Part shown: piece by piece, positions 40,701 to 54,900 of the stretch
How the letters are laid out: each line of letters starts with the position of its first letter
Numbering within the stretch: the first letter of the stretch is position 1
DNA from: Chlorogloeopsis sp. ULAP01
GTDB taxonomy: Bacteria > Cyanobacteriota > Cyanobacteriia > Cyanobacteriales > Nostocaceae
NCBI RefSeq assembly: GCF_030381805.1
Contig: NZ_JAUDRH010000025.1
Coordinates: 21,984 to 85,983 of the forward strand
Length of the DNA stretch: 64,000 nucleotides
Direction: 5' to 3'
Translations under genes and position numbers: made by a program
Notes under the pieces: generated by a model
Seen by the model: only the letters and a program-made list of their open reading frames with translations
Told to the model about the DNA's origin: nothing
Database searches by the model: none

Positions 40701-43700
40701 CCATCGGTCGCGTCACCTATAGCGGCAACCTGGCTACTGACGCTTCTTACACTTCAACACTGACAGCAAATTTACCACCAGCAACTCCAGGTCAATATCG
40801 CATTATTGTCCGCTCTGATATCTTTAATTCTGTTTACGAAGCTGATTTTGAATCCAATAACCGCACTACTTCTGCCGATACCCTGGAAGTTACGGTCGAG
40901 CAATTGCAGTTGGGCGTACCTTTAAATACAACACTCAACACCGGACAAGAACGGCTGTTCCAAATTGACCTCCAAGCAGGTCAAACGCTGCGTATAAACA
41001 CCACTTCGTCTGCCACTGATACTGCAAACGAAGTTTTTGTCCGCTTCCAGTCTGCACCTACCAGTATTGTTTATGACGCTGCTTATACAGGAGAATTAGG
41101 AGCAAACCAGTCTGTTGTTATTCCTACGACCAAATCAGGCACTTATTACGTACTGGTGCGCGGTTACTCTCAACCCAGCAACAACACTCCCATCAGCATA
41201 CTGGCTGACGTTCTGCCCTTTGGTATTACTGATGTAATCGCCGACCGTGGTGGTGACAGTCGCTACGTTACTGCCAACATTTTCGGAGCGCAGTTCCAGC
41301 CGGAAGCAATTGTCAAGTTGGTCAGACCCACAATTGCCGAGTACATTCCAGTTAGATCGCAGGTCATCGACAGTACAAAAATCACTGCCATCTTTGACCT
41401 CACTAACGCACCCCACGGGCTTTATGATGTTAAAGTTATCAACCCAGATGGTAGAGAAGCAATTGTACCCTACCGTTATTTGGTAGAACGGGCAATTGAA
41501 CCGGATGTCACTGTCGGTTTGGGTGGCCCCAGCGTCTTGGCACCAGGAGATTTTGGCACCTATGGCGTGTCTGTCCAAAGTTTGACTAACATCGATACGC
41601 CCTACGTGCATTTCTCTATTGGTACACCCCAGTTGGGAACAAACTCAGATGTCTTCAATCTCCCCTACACGGAATTTAGCTCAAATCTGCGGGGCAATCC
41701 AGAGGGTGTTTTGCAAGACGTACCTTGGGCTAGCCTCATCTCTGATGTCAATACCAATGGTGAAATTATCGCCCCTGGTTACGTCCTCGACTTGCCCAAC
41801 GCAGGATTTGTCGGTCGCACATTTAACGTTCAAACTTACCCAGGACTGCAAGAGGAACTCGCAAAAGACCCCAAAGGTTTAGAGGATGTTTCCGACGACG
41901 CTATTGCTTTTAGGTTCCACATCCTGGCAACGGCGACAGCAATGACTCGTGATGAATTTGTGCAAGAGCAAACACAGCAAGCGCTCTTGCTGCGGAACGC
42001 TATCCTACTAGACCAAACTGCATCCCAAGCTTTAACCGTACTGGCAGCAGATGCCAACACTTGGACTAATGCTTACTTGGCAGCATTGGAAGAAGCAGGA
42101 TTGTTGCGCCCAGAAGACGAAGCGCCTCCTATTCGTGAAAATCCGCAAGTGATTAGCTTAATGGCAACCCTTGCCACTGGACTGTTGCTTGGCCCGGCGG
42201 GCAATGAAATTATCTCCAATGGCAATCTGGTCAGTTTCTTTGAACAAATTCGCAAGTGGTACGGTCACAACCCCAGCTTGAGGGGGCAGGAATTGCCTCC
42301 CAACCCGCAACAGTTTGATTTAGGACTGTCGCGCAAAACCCACGTTCAATCATTTAACGTTTACGTTCCCTTTGGGGAAGCTAGGGTTGACCTACCCCAA
42401 GGCGTTTCCGTACCGCCACCTAATTTTGCTAGCTTCTTCAATGCAGCCGGAACAACAAGCAACCTTGCTACCCTAACAGGCCCGGTAGGCTTTGGTGCCG
42501 AAAATATTGTACCTTTGGGTGCGGCACTACCCTACACCATCCGCTTTGAAAATGCTGCCACAGCCTCAACTGCTGTTGGTGAAGTACGAATTGTCACCAA
42601 ACTTGACTCCGACCTCGACCCGCGTAACTTCCAGTTGGGTGATTTGCGTTTGGGCGATATCCAAGTTCACATTCCCGCCGGACGTGCTACTTTCTCTGGT
42701 GACTTTGACTTTATCCGCAGCAAGGGATTTATCCTCAGAGTCAGTGCTGGGCTGGATGTTATCTCTAACACTGCTACATGGCTCGTTCAGGCAATTGACC
42801 CCAATACCGGGGAGGTAATGCAAAACCCGAATATTGGTCTGTTGCCACCCAATAATGCCAATGGGGTGGGCAGTGGTTTTGTTACTTACAGCGTACTTCC
42901 TTTAGCTGGCAGTGCTACTGGTACGGAAATCACAACCGAAGCGCGAGTCATCTTTAACACTGCCGCACCCATAGATACGGCACGGGTGACTAATATCATT
43001 GATGGTGTTGCCCCAACCACAGTATTAACTGTCACACCTTTAGTTGCAGGTGGTTCCGACTACTTGGTGAACTGGACGGCAACTGATGATGCCGCAGGTG
43101 CGGGAGTGAAGCACGTAACGGTGTATGTAGCAGAAGATGGTAGTACCTACAGGATTTGGAAGCAGCAGACTACTGAAACTTCTGGTGTTTACACTGGTCG
43201 TGCCGGACACACCTACGAATTTTTGGCACTGGCAACAGATAATGCAGGCAATAGGGAACAACCAGGACTGGGTATTAGCACACCTAACGACGGCTTCCAA
43301 GTGAACTTGGGTACATTACCGATGGTTGAAAAGACTACTCAACCTGATTTAGGTACTCCCCCTGCACCCAACCCAGAACCATCTACGAATGGGCTGTTTT
43401 TAGAAGCAAAACAAGGCATTCCTGCCGTCGCACCGACTACAAATCCATCTGAATTTAAGAGCGTTCTCCGTCCCTTCACTGCTGCTGCTTTCGCTACAGG
43501 CATTCCAAACAGCCACGCTAATATCGCTCCTTTGGCAATTACAATCCTTGAGGATGGTTCGGTCTTAGCTAGCGGTGGTGCGAACCGTGGTTCATTGTAC
43601 CGCTTCGACAAGGATGGTGGTGCTGCTAGTACTCCCATTGCTACATTATCCCAGCCCATTTTTGACATGGCTGTGGATAGCAATAATACTCTTTGGGCAA

Positions 43701-46700
43701 CTACAGGTGGCGGGCCTTTACTGCAACTTGATTTACAAACTGGCAAAGTTGTCAAGCAGTACGGCGATAGTATTACTCAAGCACTGGCAATCCAAAAAGA
43801 AACGGGACTAATTTACGTTTCTTCTGGCAAGGGCATTGAAATCTTCAATCCCCAAACCGAAACTTTCACGCATTATAGTGACTTGCGGGTAGACAGTTTG
43901 GCATTTGACGCTGATCGTAAACTGTGGGCGACTACCTGGCCAGAACGTGGGGACATCGTTCGCTTTAATGAGCAAGGCAAAGCCCAACGGATGCTTTCTT
44001 TTGATAGTCCTGTTGATTCTATCGCCTTTGGCATGAAGGGAACTCGTCTGGAAGGGCTGTTGTTTGTTTCCAACAACAATACTAAGACAGGAACGCAGCA
44101 GGATGGGCGGATATATATGGTTGACTTGGCGACGTTACAATACGTAACGTTGGCATCTGGTGGTAGCAGGGGTGAAAATATCGAGACTACAGCAGATGGT
44201 CGCGTTTTACTCAGTCAGTCCCATCAAATTGATGTATTTAGTCCCCTTGTCGCACCTCAAGTCAAAGCCACTAACCCCGCACCCGATGCGATTGTTGCAT
44301 TGCCCCAAGGTACAATTAGCATCACCTTTGACTCTGATATGTACGCTGGTGCGGCTAACGACACCGCTTCCGTTCTCAACCCAGCCAACTTTGAGTTGGT
44401 AAGTAGCAGCGGTACGCTAACACCACAGTTTGTCCGCTACGATGCATTAACTCGTACCGTTCTGCTAGACTTTAACACTATTACACCAGGCGAATATGAA
44501 ATTCAGGTATCTCCAACTATTAAGAGTGCGGCAGGAGTAGAACTTACTGGCGGTTATCAAGAGCAATTCACAGCAATTTCTGACTTCTCATCGCTGGTAG
44601 ACTTCCAATTTAGCAATGCCCGTTCTGACCGCGCTAGCCAGACTATTTCCTATGATGTCACCCTTACTAGTAAGGCGGATTGGGATTTACAGTTGCCATT
44701 GATGTTGTTGCTTGACCCAGCCCAGTACTTTACAGGCGTACCAACAAGTGCAACACGCGATGCATCTGGCGCATACCTGATAGATTTGCGGGACAATTTA
44801 CCTCAAGGTGTCCTTAAAGGAGGTCAATCAACCACAGTTCGCACTATCACCGTCTACGATCCAGATGCGCTGCGGGTGGAGTTTACACCCGGAATTTATG
44901 CCCTGCCGTATCCGAACCAAGCCCCAATTATTACTTCTAATCCAGTACTCACTGCTTTTTCTGGTCAACAGTATACCTATCAAGTTGCGGCAAATGACCC
45001 AGATGGTGCTGTTCTAGGATATCTGCTGTACGATGCACCACTAGGAATGAGTGTTGACAGCAATGGTTTAATTACCTGGACACCAACACAAAGTAGTCCT
45101 GCTAGCAGTAATGTTACTTTGCAAGTATACGACCTGCGTGGTGCTCAGACAACGCAGACTTTTAGTTTAAATGTCGTAGGTGGCAACCATTTACCAGTAT
45201 TTAATACCCCTGTTGTAACTGGCGGAACAGTTTCTTCCCCCACTCCCTCACTCCCTCACTCCCTCACTCCCTCACTCCTAATTAAAGGTGCTGAAGCTAA
45301 ACCCTTACAAATTCAACTTAACGCCACAGATAGCGATCGCAATCAACTAACATTCTGGGCTAACAACTTACCCGGTGGTGCAACCTTTGACTCGAAGACT
45401 GGCGTCCTGACTTGGACTCCTGGTTATGAGGCTGCTGGCACTTATGAAAATGTACAGTTCACCGTTAGCGATGGTGAGACAGCACTGCGGGAGGGTTTCC
45501 CTCCGCAGGTGACTGCGAACCCGAAGGGTATAGAAAGAGTAACGCAAACTGCAACTATCCTGATTGCGCCTACAAACCAAGCTCCCACCCTCATCCGTCC
45601 TGCTGACCGTATAGTTAGAGAAGGTGAGAAAGTCCGCATTCAACTACAAGCCACCGACGCAGATATAATCGATTCTATTTCCCCACTTCCGACTTCCGAC
45701 TTCCAACTTCCGACTTCCAGCCTCACCTACAATAGCAACCTCCTCCCTGGTGGTTCTACCCTCGATCCGCGCACAGGATTATTTGAATGGACACCAGCCT
45801 ACTTCCAAGCAGGTGAGTTTGAAATTCCCTTTACGGTCAGTGACGGTGAATCATTTACTACACAAACTACTAAGATAACCGTCCTCAATGTCAATGCTGC
45901 GCCTGTATTTGACGACTTCGGTACATGGCAAGTACAGTCAGGACAGCAAGTTCGCTTCCGCGCGTTTGCTTTTGATCCAGATAACCCCGGCTTTGTGCCG
46001 CAAGACCGTAATGCTGATGGTCAGTTAACTATCCTTGAAGGTAGCGACCCGTCTGTTACTTATACTGTCTCAGGTTTGCCAGATGGTGCTACTTTCGACC
46101 CAGTAACGGCGATGTTTATCTGGACACCAGGATTTAGCAGTGCAGGTACTTACAACGTTACCTTCACTGCTACTGACGATGGTAATGGTACTTCTGCAAA
46201 CAAGTCAGCTACAGTCACTGTACCAATTACTGTCTTCAATACCAACCGTGCGCCGCAAATTAGCGAATTTTCCAACATTACCCTCAACCGGGGCGAAGTG
46301 CAGGAGTTGGTATTGCAAGCAACAGACGCTGATGGCGACCCATTGGTACTACAACTAAAACCAGAGTCTACTGGTTATGAGCTTCCTTCGTTTGTCACCT
46401 TTACCGATAATGGTGATGGTACAGGCAAGTTGCGTTTGACACCTGGTGTTGAAGATAGTGGCGATTACACCCTTGTTCTAACTGCAACTGACAACGGTAA
46501 TGGTGGTGGTGGCAATGCTGTGCAACAAGATGAATATACGTTTGTTGTTTCAGTTAATGCACCTAATGACCCGCCAAAATTGCCTTTAATTGGTGACAAA
46601 GTTGCAGTTGTGGGTGAACAACTACAATTTCTGATTCAAGCAAGCGATCGCAATCAGGATAACCTAACTTTTAATCTCAACGGTTTGCCTGTGGGTGCAA

Positions 46701-48904
46701 CTCTGACGCCAACAGGAATTTACGGGCAAGCTTTGTTGCAATGGACACCAACTGCTGCTGATATCAATACATATCCTGTCACAACTACAGTCACTGATAG
46801 TGGCAATGGCAACCAAGAGGAAATTCTCAGCAGTCAGCAACAGTTTAACCTAGTTGTCCGTACCTCAAATACAACACCTGTCTTGGCACCAATTACCAAC
46901 TCCTCTGTTGCAGAAGGGCAAACCCTAACTCTGCAATTGGCTGCTACGGATGCAGATGGCGATATTCTCACTTACACTGCGAATAATTTGCCAACCGGGG
47001 CAGTACTTGACCCAGTACAAGGTATTCTGACTTGGAAACCTAACTTCACCTCTGGTGGAACTTACAACAACATTACCCTAACTGCCAGCGATGGTAACAG
47101 AAGTAGTTCTCAAACTTTCTCAATTAATGTCACCAACACTAACATTGCACCAGTATTGGCACCACTACCAGTGCAAACAGGCAAGGAAAACTCCATCATC
47201 GAGTTTACTCTAGCAGCAGGAGACATTGACACTGACTCTTTAATTTACTCAGCAGTCTCCTCATTGCCGACTGGCGCTACCTTAGACCCCAGAAGTGGTA
47301 AGTTCTCCTGGAAACCTAACTACGAACAGGCAGGAGAATATGTCCTGACGTTTGCTGCTACTGACCCCTTTGCTGCTAGGGATACTCGCGATGTTACCCT
47401 CCGTGTCGCCAATGTCAATCGCACTCCTACTCTGACTGTATCTGACCGTGCTGTTGCACTCGGCAACAACTTGTCCTTCAACCTTGTCGCCACCGATCCC
47501 GACTTCAATACCACACTAACTTATAGTGTTGATAATCTCCCAGAAGGAGCAACCCTGGATGCTACAACGGGACAGTTTAGCTGGTCTCCCAGTCCCGGAC
47601 AAGTGGGTGATTACAGCGTTACTTTTGCTGTTAGTGATAATGAAGCGACAGTAACGCAGACATCCTTAATTCAAGTTGCACTTGCCCCCGAACCACCAAC
47701 TGTAACTGTTGATTTAACCCCCAGTTTCCCTGCTGTACCGGGACAAAAAGTGGTGGTGCAGGCTGTTGCCAAGGGATTAGCTGATATTACCAGTTTGAGC
47801 GCAACTATCGATGGTAGCCCCGTAACTATCGATAGTCAGGGACGGTTCAGTTTCACTCCCACTACTGCTGGTCGTGCGATTGTAGAAGTTATAGCTACAG
47901 ATGCCGATGGTCGCATAGGGACTACCAGTACTGTAATTAAGGTGCGCGATCCAGAAGACTCTATTGCACCAGTTGTTGCATTTGTTGCCGGTTTAGATGG
48001 ATCGAAGCTGACAGAGGTAACTGACATTATTGGCAGTATTAGCGATCGCAATTTGGATAACTGGGTGTTGTCGGTTGCTGATTTTGGTAGTAATCACTGG
48101 AGTGCGATCGCAGGTGGTAATCAGTTAGCAAATGGTGTTCTGGCTGAGTTTGACCCAACTAAATTAGAAAATGGTTTCTATCAGTTGCGCTTGCAGGCAA
48201 CTGATATTAGTGGTCGCACTTCTTCAACGCAAGTAGTGGTTGAGGCCAATAGTGGTACCAACAAGAGTGCATATGTGCGAACTGAAACTGATTTATCAAT
48301 CACTTTTTCTTCTACCCTCACTCACTCCCTCCCTGGTTCCCTCACTCCTCTAAATTTAGTACGTACCTATAGTTCTCTTAATGCCTCGGATATTGGCAGC
48401 TTTGGCTACGGCTGGCAATTGGCTAATACGGATGCCAATATCCAAACCAATGTACCATTGACTGGAAGAGAACAATTAGGCGTATACGAACCTTTCCGTG
48501 TCGGCACAAGACTTTATCTGACGTTGCCTACTGGGGAAAGAGTTGGGTTTACGTTTGCACCACAAAAACACACAATTCCTGGTCTTACTTACTACACGCC
48601 TGCTTGGGTGGCTGATGCTGGAGTGAATTACACCTTACAATCGGCGGATGCGGTATTAACTCTGGCTGGAAATCGGCTGTATGACCTCAAGACTGGTCAT
48701 GCTTACAATCCTGCGAGTGGGGAATTCAATGGTGCTGAGTATACACTCTCCTCGGCAGATGGTACTGTTTATTACCTGAGTACAAGCCGTGGTGTTGTTG
48801 AGCAAGTTGCAGCCAATGGGACGCGGTTTGTTTATAGCGATAGTGGCATTACTAGTTCTACTGGCGAGACGTACGTTTTGTTAAGGATGCGACTGGACGG
48901 TTGA
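28765..48904 (+). CDS. Giant protein, middle piece: PPC, 30 CARDB repeats, PA14, propeller, Ig/cadherin-like repeats, RHS-like region
   Basis: The frame is open from just after the upstream stop; the first in-frame start-like codon (TTG 28868) is not a real start. Domains by nucleotide position: PPC to about 29090; CARDB 1-6 to 31290 (consensus PDLVVT..., VSWTVTNQG, WYDxVYLSDD, RYLLFVAD, ETNxxNNV); PA14 31400-31850 (LLGQYY, ARWTG, SNDGARLYID); CARDB 7-30 to about 40900; PPC-like 40910-41225; TIG-like and conserved cyanobacterial modules to 43000; a lyase-like beta-propeller 43510-44260; an SbsA-type Ig domain; about eight He_PIG/cadherin-like Ig repeats 44920-47690; then an RHS-like region (NLVRTYSSLNASDIGSFGYGWQLA). 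It ends at a TGA where GETYV should continue as RFVKDATGRLTQITAPDG in the next frame. The protein is repetitive, acidic and Cys-poor, as expected for an extracellular adhesin or matrix protein. Confidence 0.8.
29820..31290 (+). repeat. CARDB units 3-6, duplicated as units 10-13
   Basis: Four consecutive CARDB units here correspond to four at about 32950-34420 with a constant offset of 3132 bp (1044 codons). The stretch around 30530-30650 is almost identical to 33662-33782 at the nucleotide level, while other CARDB units differ strongly. Confidence 0.75.
32950..34420 (+). repeat. CARDB units 10-13, copy of units 3-6
   Basis: This is the second copy of the four-unit block. Both copies share the unusual AADL(V/I)V-type unit with ...PGSTLTLSYTVKNQGE and the NADLEVTAATAP unit with SVVSTQQNVSVSWTVKNTG. 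Confidence 0.75.
45241..45279 (+). repeat. In-frame 8-nt tandem repeat (CTCCCTCA) in the giant gene
   Basis: Five near-perfect CTCCCTCA units encode a Pro-Ser-Leu-Thr/His segment (TPSLPHSLTPSL) between two Ig-like repeats. Three units equal 24 nt, so only certain copy numbers keep the frame. Confidence 0.85.
48313..48350 (+). repeat. Degenerate CTCCCTCA repeat in the RHS-like region
   Basis: CCCTCACTCACTCCCTCCCTGG-type sequence encodes THSLPGSLTP within the RHS-like start. Confidence 0.7.
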
Positions 48905-51900
48905 CGCAGATTACAGCGCCAGATGGCAGCTTGGTAACTTATACATATGATGCCCAAGGTAATTTGGTATCAGCCCGTAATCTTGCATCTGGAGAATCAC
49001 ACCGCTATGGCTATTCTTCTTCCCCCACTCCCTCACTCCCTCCCTCACTCACTCCCTCCCTCACTCCCTCCCTCCTCACCCTAGTAACAGGAACACCGGG
49101 AACCGCAGGATCAGCAATTACCTATTCTACAACCACACCGCAAGTCTCACCTGTGCTGGCTGATTTAGGTAGTGCAGCGCAATTTACTGGCAAGACAACC
49201 AGTGATAGTTTAGCTGCGGGTGAGAGATCGCGCTATACGTTTAGTATCAGGGATTCGGAATTACGGTCTACTGTCACTGGCACTGTGCTGTTGGCTGTAG
49301 AGGTACAGGGAGCATTACCTATACTGCAAGGTTTAACTCCTGTTGCTACACACAGCGATGCTAATGGTAGTTACGCACTATTCGCAGTTAATCGTGCTGG
49401 CTTAAACTTAATCGAAGTTACTTCCCTCACTCCCTCACTCCCTCCCTCCCTCACTCTCTTCGTCGCTGGCGATATCAACCGCGATGGAAGAGTTGATGGG
49501 GTGGATAGTGGATTGTTAGAGGGAGCGATCGCTTCTGGAGTTTACAATACTACTTACGATTTCAACCGTGATGGTGTCATTAATGCTACTGATGTGCAGA
49601 TTATTGGTAGTAATTATGGCTTTAGAGCGAATCGTGCGCCTGTGGTTACTTCCACATCTGTGCTGACTCATACTGATTTAGATACCAGCATTGCCATAGA
49701 TAAATTGGCTACTGACCCAGAAGGCGACCCGATTTTCTATCGTTTGGTAAATCCTGTGAATGGGACAGTGGCGTTTAGTCCGGATGGTCGTTCTGCACGC
49801 TTCTTGCCGATTGCTGGTTATTCGGGGACTGCAAGTTTTGAGTTGATTGCTGATGATGGCTTTAGTACTTCTGCACCAGCTACGGTAACTGTGAATGTTA
49901 GCGATGCGCCGTTGGTGAATTTAGACTTTGCCAAGCGTGGATTGCGTTTAAATGCTCTTGAGAGTGCTGAATTGGTAGTGATTGGCGATTTTGCCGATCA
50001 AGAGAATGTAGTTCTGCCGTATTCTTATTTGCAGTTTGCGTCGGATAATTCTGCGGTGGCGGTGGTAACAAGTACGGGTAAGGTAACTCCTTTGAGCGAT
50101 GGCGTGTCGGTGTTGAGTGCTGGGCGTAATGGTATTACTGCGGTAACGACGCTTAGGGTGGGTGAGTTGTTGCCGACAAATCAAGCACAATTGAACGTAG
50201 CGATCGCTGAACAAGAAGGTCTGGATTTGTACCCTGAAGCTGTCATGCTCACCCAAGGTGTAACAAGACAATTATTAGTTGGTTTATATGGACTAGAAGA
50301 ATCACCAGACCTGAAGTATAAAGATGCAGGAACTCGCTACTATGTCAGCAATCCTGGGATTTTGCAAATAGGTGACGATGGGTTAATTACTGCTTTAAAT
50401 GAAGGTTTAACCAACGTAACGGTAATTTACGGCGCAGCAGAAGCAATAGTACCTGTACGCGTAGAAAAACCTCATTTGGGTGAGACTACACTTGGTATCA
50501 ATGGCGGAATTATTCAATTTGGTGATGGTGCAAACCGTTCACTGTTGATGCTACCACAAGGTGCGTTAACGGAAGATACCAAGGTTGACTTTACACTCTT
50601 AGACCAAAAAGAAGATTTATCATTACCGCTTCCTGGTGGTTTTGAGTTTGCTGGTGGCTTTAACTTAAATATTGGTGACAATACTCTCCTGATTCCAGCG
50701 CAGATTGCAATTCCTGCACCTGCTGATTTACCTGTGGGTAGTGAAGTTTACTTTATGCGTAAAGGTTCTATGCCTGATGCAACAGGAACTTGGCAGCCCA
50801 TGTGGATGTTGGAAGAGTCAGGTGTTGTTACTGCTGATGGAATGATTCGCACTCAATCTCCTCCGTTCCCAGGCGTTACCAAACCTGGTGAATATGCAGC
50901 TTTTTACTCAGGTGTTACTGGTAGTGGTAGCCTAGTCAAGGGCAAGGTAACTCTCGAATATAAATTCCCACCAGCCTTCTACGGCTTGCTGATTCCACCG
51001 CCACCCGATATTGACCTTGGAAAGATTGGATTCGGTATTGCTTTAGCAACATTCCCCAATAGCAAAAATCAAATCCTCAAACAACTTGGCAGTGTACTTC
51101 AAATATTAAAAGCACCACTAGAAACTGTTGAAAAAATCACAAACATTTTAGAGAAAGCAAAAACTCTTGCAGAAGTTGGAGCAGCATTATCACAAGGACA
51201 ACTTGATGCAGAAGTTCTGAAGAAAGTTACTGAATTACTGAAACCTTATAGTGCTTTTGGACAATTATTGAATCCAGATTTATTTGTTTCCATTCCAGCA
51301 TTTAAAGTTTCTTACGATATCTCTAAAGTAGATATTGTACAAGTTCCTACAATTGGGCTACCGGTGGTGACTTCTGCCAACGTACAACTCAACCCAGATG
51401 GGGTAGCGACCTTTGAAACAAGGCTAAATTTACCTGCACCAACTACAACCGATCCATCTGCGCCCCCTGTTTTACAAAAGGCAGAACTGAAAATTGAAAC
51501 CACAGAAGATGATACAAAAGAGCCAGTATTGGTTCTAACAGGCAGCAACTTTATAGTGCCATACACTATAGCCAATAACTCCAGCACTGGGTTTGAAGAT
51601 TTGATTGTTAATTTCCGTGTTGGCGATCAAACTTACCAAGGTACTATTCTTTCCGGAAAAGATTTGGGTAACAATCAGTTTGAAGTTAGAGTCAAGTCTT
51701 CAAACAAAATAGCGTTGGCAAGCGCCGAAATTTCAATCACGCGAGCTCAAAAAGAATATTTTGGTACTGAAGCCTCGAATTTTCAAATAGTTAAATACGA
51801 CAGCAATCTTATCCGCTTGTCGGCTAACAATGGTTATGTTTTGGCAGCACAACCTTGGAGTGACAAGGTGGCTGTTCTACAAGGAACAAACCCAGAAGCA

Positions 51901-54900
51901 GTAGTTGAAGCTACAAGCAGCAATGACCTACTGATAGCTCGCATTCCCGTAGGTACAGATGATGTAATAGATAGACCGCGAGATATTGCTTTCACCAAGG
52001 ATGGCTCCCGCGCTTACGTAACTTTAGAAAATTCTGGTCGCATTGCTCTAGTTGACCCATTGTTCTTGCAACAAATAGATACAAAACCTGAAACTGAAGA
52101 AATCGACACGATCAAGTTACCAACTGCGGCCTCAGCGCGTGCAATTGTTGTTGATAACCAAGATCAATATGCTTACATTGCTGATGGGCGAGTGGGAGTT
52201 ATTTATGTACTGGATATCAATCCCAACTCCAAGACTTATCATCAGGTAATCCAAAACATACAAATTTACGGAGCACCTCTTGGATTGCGTGAGTTGGTCG
52301 TTAGTACTGATGGTCGCAAACTGTTTGCAACAGCACCTGCTTCTGGCACAGCAAAAAGCAAGATTGTGGTAGTCAATATAGACCCCAAAGATAAACCCGA
52401 ATACTACCAAAATAATCTTCGACTATGGCACGAGCAGGTTGCTGCAATTGATGTTGAAGGTGCAGAGGGATTGTCTACTACTGCTGACCCACGCTTTCTC
52501 ACCTTTACCAATCGTAAAAGCGATGCTACGGGTTACGGAGTTATTGAAATAACTAATGATGAACCCTCCATCTTTTTTGCTGCTACTACACGCTACGCCA
52601 AACTTAACCTTGGTAGTATTTATGACTATTTTGATGTCAATGAGGGTGTGTCAGTTGTTGTCACTAAAGACAAAAAATATGGGTTTGTAGCTGGTTATAA
52701 CGGTAGTAATTTTGGTTCGGGTATTGAAAGTATCGATGGAGTGCAAGCTGGTAGCAATATTGGTATCATTAAAGACCCACTCAGCGATAATCCACAGTTG
52801 TTTGCTGCTACGCGACCCATTCCTCTAGGATTAACTACTGACTTAGCACTTTCTAACGACGATAAATATCTTTATGCTTCCTACCCATTGGGGGGTGGAA
52901 TATACATTTTTGATGTCGAGGAAATGGTAAAAACCTTGGAACGCCCAACTGACTATATTATTGACCAGTTTGGCAGACCAATTGATTCTCCTTTCTTCGA
53001 TTCTCGTTACCAGCGTCCGGCTAACATCCTCGATTTTGATTGGGTGCCAATTGACGATATTAATCCAAAAATTAGTATTGCTGCTGATTACGGGATTATT
53101 AAAGAAAACCGGGTACGGAATCAATTTACTTATGGTGTGTTTGAGGGAAGCGATCGCGCTCCTGTAAATGTCGGTGTGACTCGAAATTTGGCTGTATCGC
53201 CTCCTGATGTACTGAAGTTAACAAGTCCTAATGGTATTAAAGAAGGAGATTTAACTCCTACCTTTACTTGGGATTTCCAAATCAGTAATGAGCAAGTTCA
53301 AGAAGTTAACCTCTTTGTCAGTACTTTCGCTGAAGGTAAAGGATTGTTGCCTTGGGATGAGGTAGTTGATTTATCCGATCCATTGTTTTTATCTGAGTTA
53401 AATCAATACCAAAAGCAACAGCTGCTGACGAAATCTTGGAATGAGTACAAAGATTTCAACCGAGGAAGGATTGTGACAGCTACTTGGAAGCGGGAAACCA
53501 ATACTTGGTACTGGCACGATGGTATTACAGTTGTTACTCAACCAGAAGCAGATCCGGAAAATACCAGTACTCGCTTTACTTTGCCGGATATTCGCACGCT
53601 GACTGCTGGTCAAAATTACCATTGGGCTGTACAAGCTATTAGTACAAGTGGACAGTCAGAAATTGAGTTTGGACAATTTGACACTATTGCTCCTGTAAGT
53701 ACAAATCCCTTTAGCAGCGTAACTGTCCTTACTCATGGATTTACGCTCTTCCCAACAAATACGGGGATTCCTGATAATTTCTATGATTTAGCTGACAGTA
53801 TTGCTTCCGTCAATGGAGATTCACCCAATGAGAAAGGGTTAATTCTGCGTTACGATAAGCCAACAAGTCTATGGATTCCAGTAGATAAACAGTCACGAGT
53901 ACTGACTGACTTGACGGGTGGTCTCAATCCTGGAGATGAAAATTATTTAGTAACATTAGCGAATAATATTCAAAGCAAATATGTCAACCAAAATAAATCA
54001 TTAGTATTGCTTCCAGAGTGGTCTACAAATGGTGAGTCAATACAATCAAATAGTGGCTTTACGGAAGCTGCTGCTGATGCAATATTTGCTTCAATTGTGC
54101 AATTAGATCAAGCATTAGGTGGTAATGTTGGTGAACATGATAATACTGGTAATTTGGTTAGATTATATGACGATAAAGGGGATTTAATTAGCCAACAGGG
54201 GGCGTTATTTAACTCAAACTTACACTTTATTGGGTTTAGTCGCGGTACTGTTGTTAATAGTGAAATAATTCAACGTTTGGGAACTTATTTCCCCTATGCA
54301 GGGGGACGGATTAATGCTGATGGAACTCCTGTTGTTGATAGTAATGGTAAGCCAGTTCGTGACTTGCAAATGACGACTATTGACCCTCATGATTTTTATC
54401 AGGAGAGTTTAAAGGTTGATTTAGTAATTCCTGGGTCTCCTATAATCAAGGATTTTAGAGATTTTAATGAACCGCAAGTCCAAGTTTGGGATAATGTCAC
54501 GTTTGCTGATAACTACTATCAGACTGTAGCCGATCCTAAAGGTTCAACTTGGACTCCTAATGGTCGTTTCATAGACGGTGCTGATGTCAATATGTTGCTG
54601 AATGGTCGCACTGGGTTTACCGAAGATGACCGCAGGGGAAGCCCGCACGGAAATGTATTTTCGTGGTATGCAGGTACTACTGATTTAGCAATAGATGAAG
54701 TTGATAATGGATATACGAGAAAGGCGCGACCTATTTACGATCAATTAGGAGAAAGGAGTTTGGAACAGTTACTAGATCCGCAAGCCAATAATGTCTTACT
54801 GACACCGTGGTACTATTCATCTGAGAATCAAGGTTCTACTGAGGGTATCGCTACTGGTTGGTTTTATTCTGTGTTGGGTGGGGGTAAAGATCAGCGTCCA

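Noticed and set aside
28868..41000. CRISPR-like periodicity
   Set aside because: The ~350-bp periodicity comes from CARDB protein repeats that vary in sequence; there are no short identical repeats with unique spacers.
41135..41611. 158-codon antisense frame in the giant gene
   Set aside because: No start signal and no family resemblance; it is explained by codon bias of the sense gene.
48901..48903. TTG as start codon of a separate gene
   Set aside because: The protein upstream in the same frame (RFVKDATGR) continues the RHS-like homology, so this is a frameshift junction and not a start.
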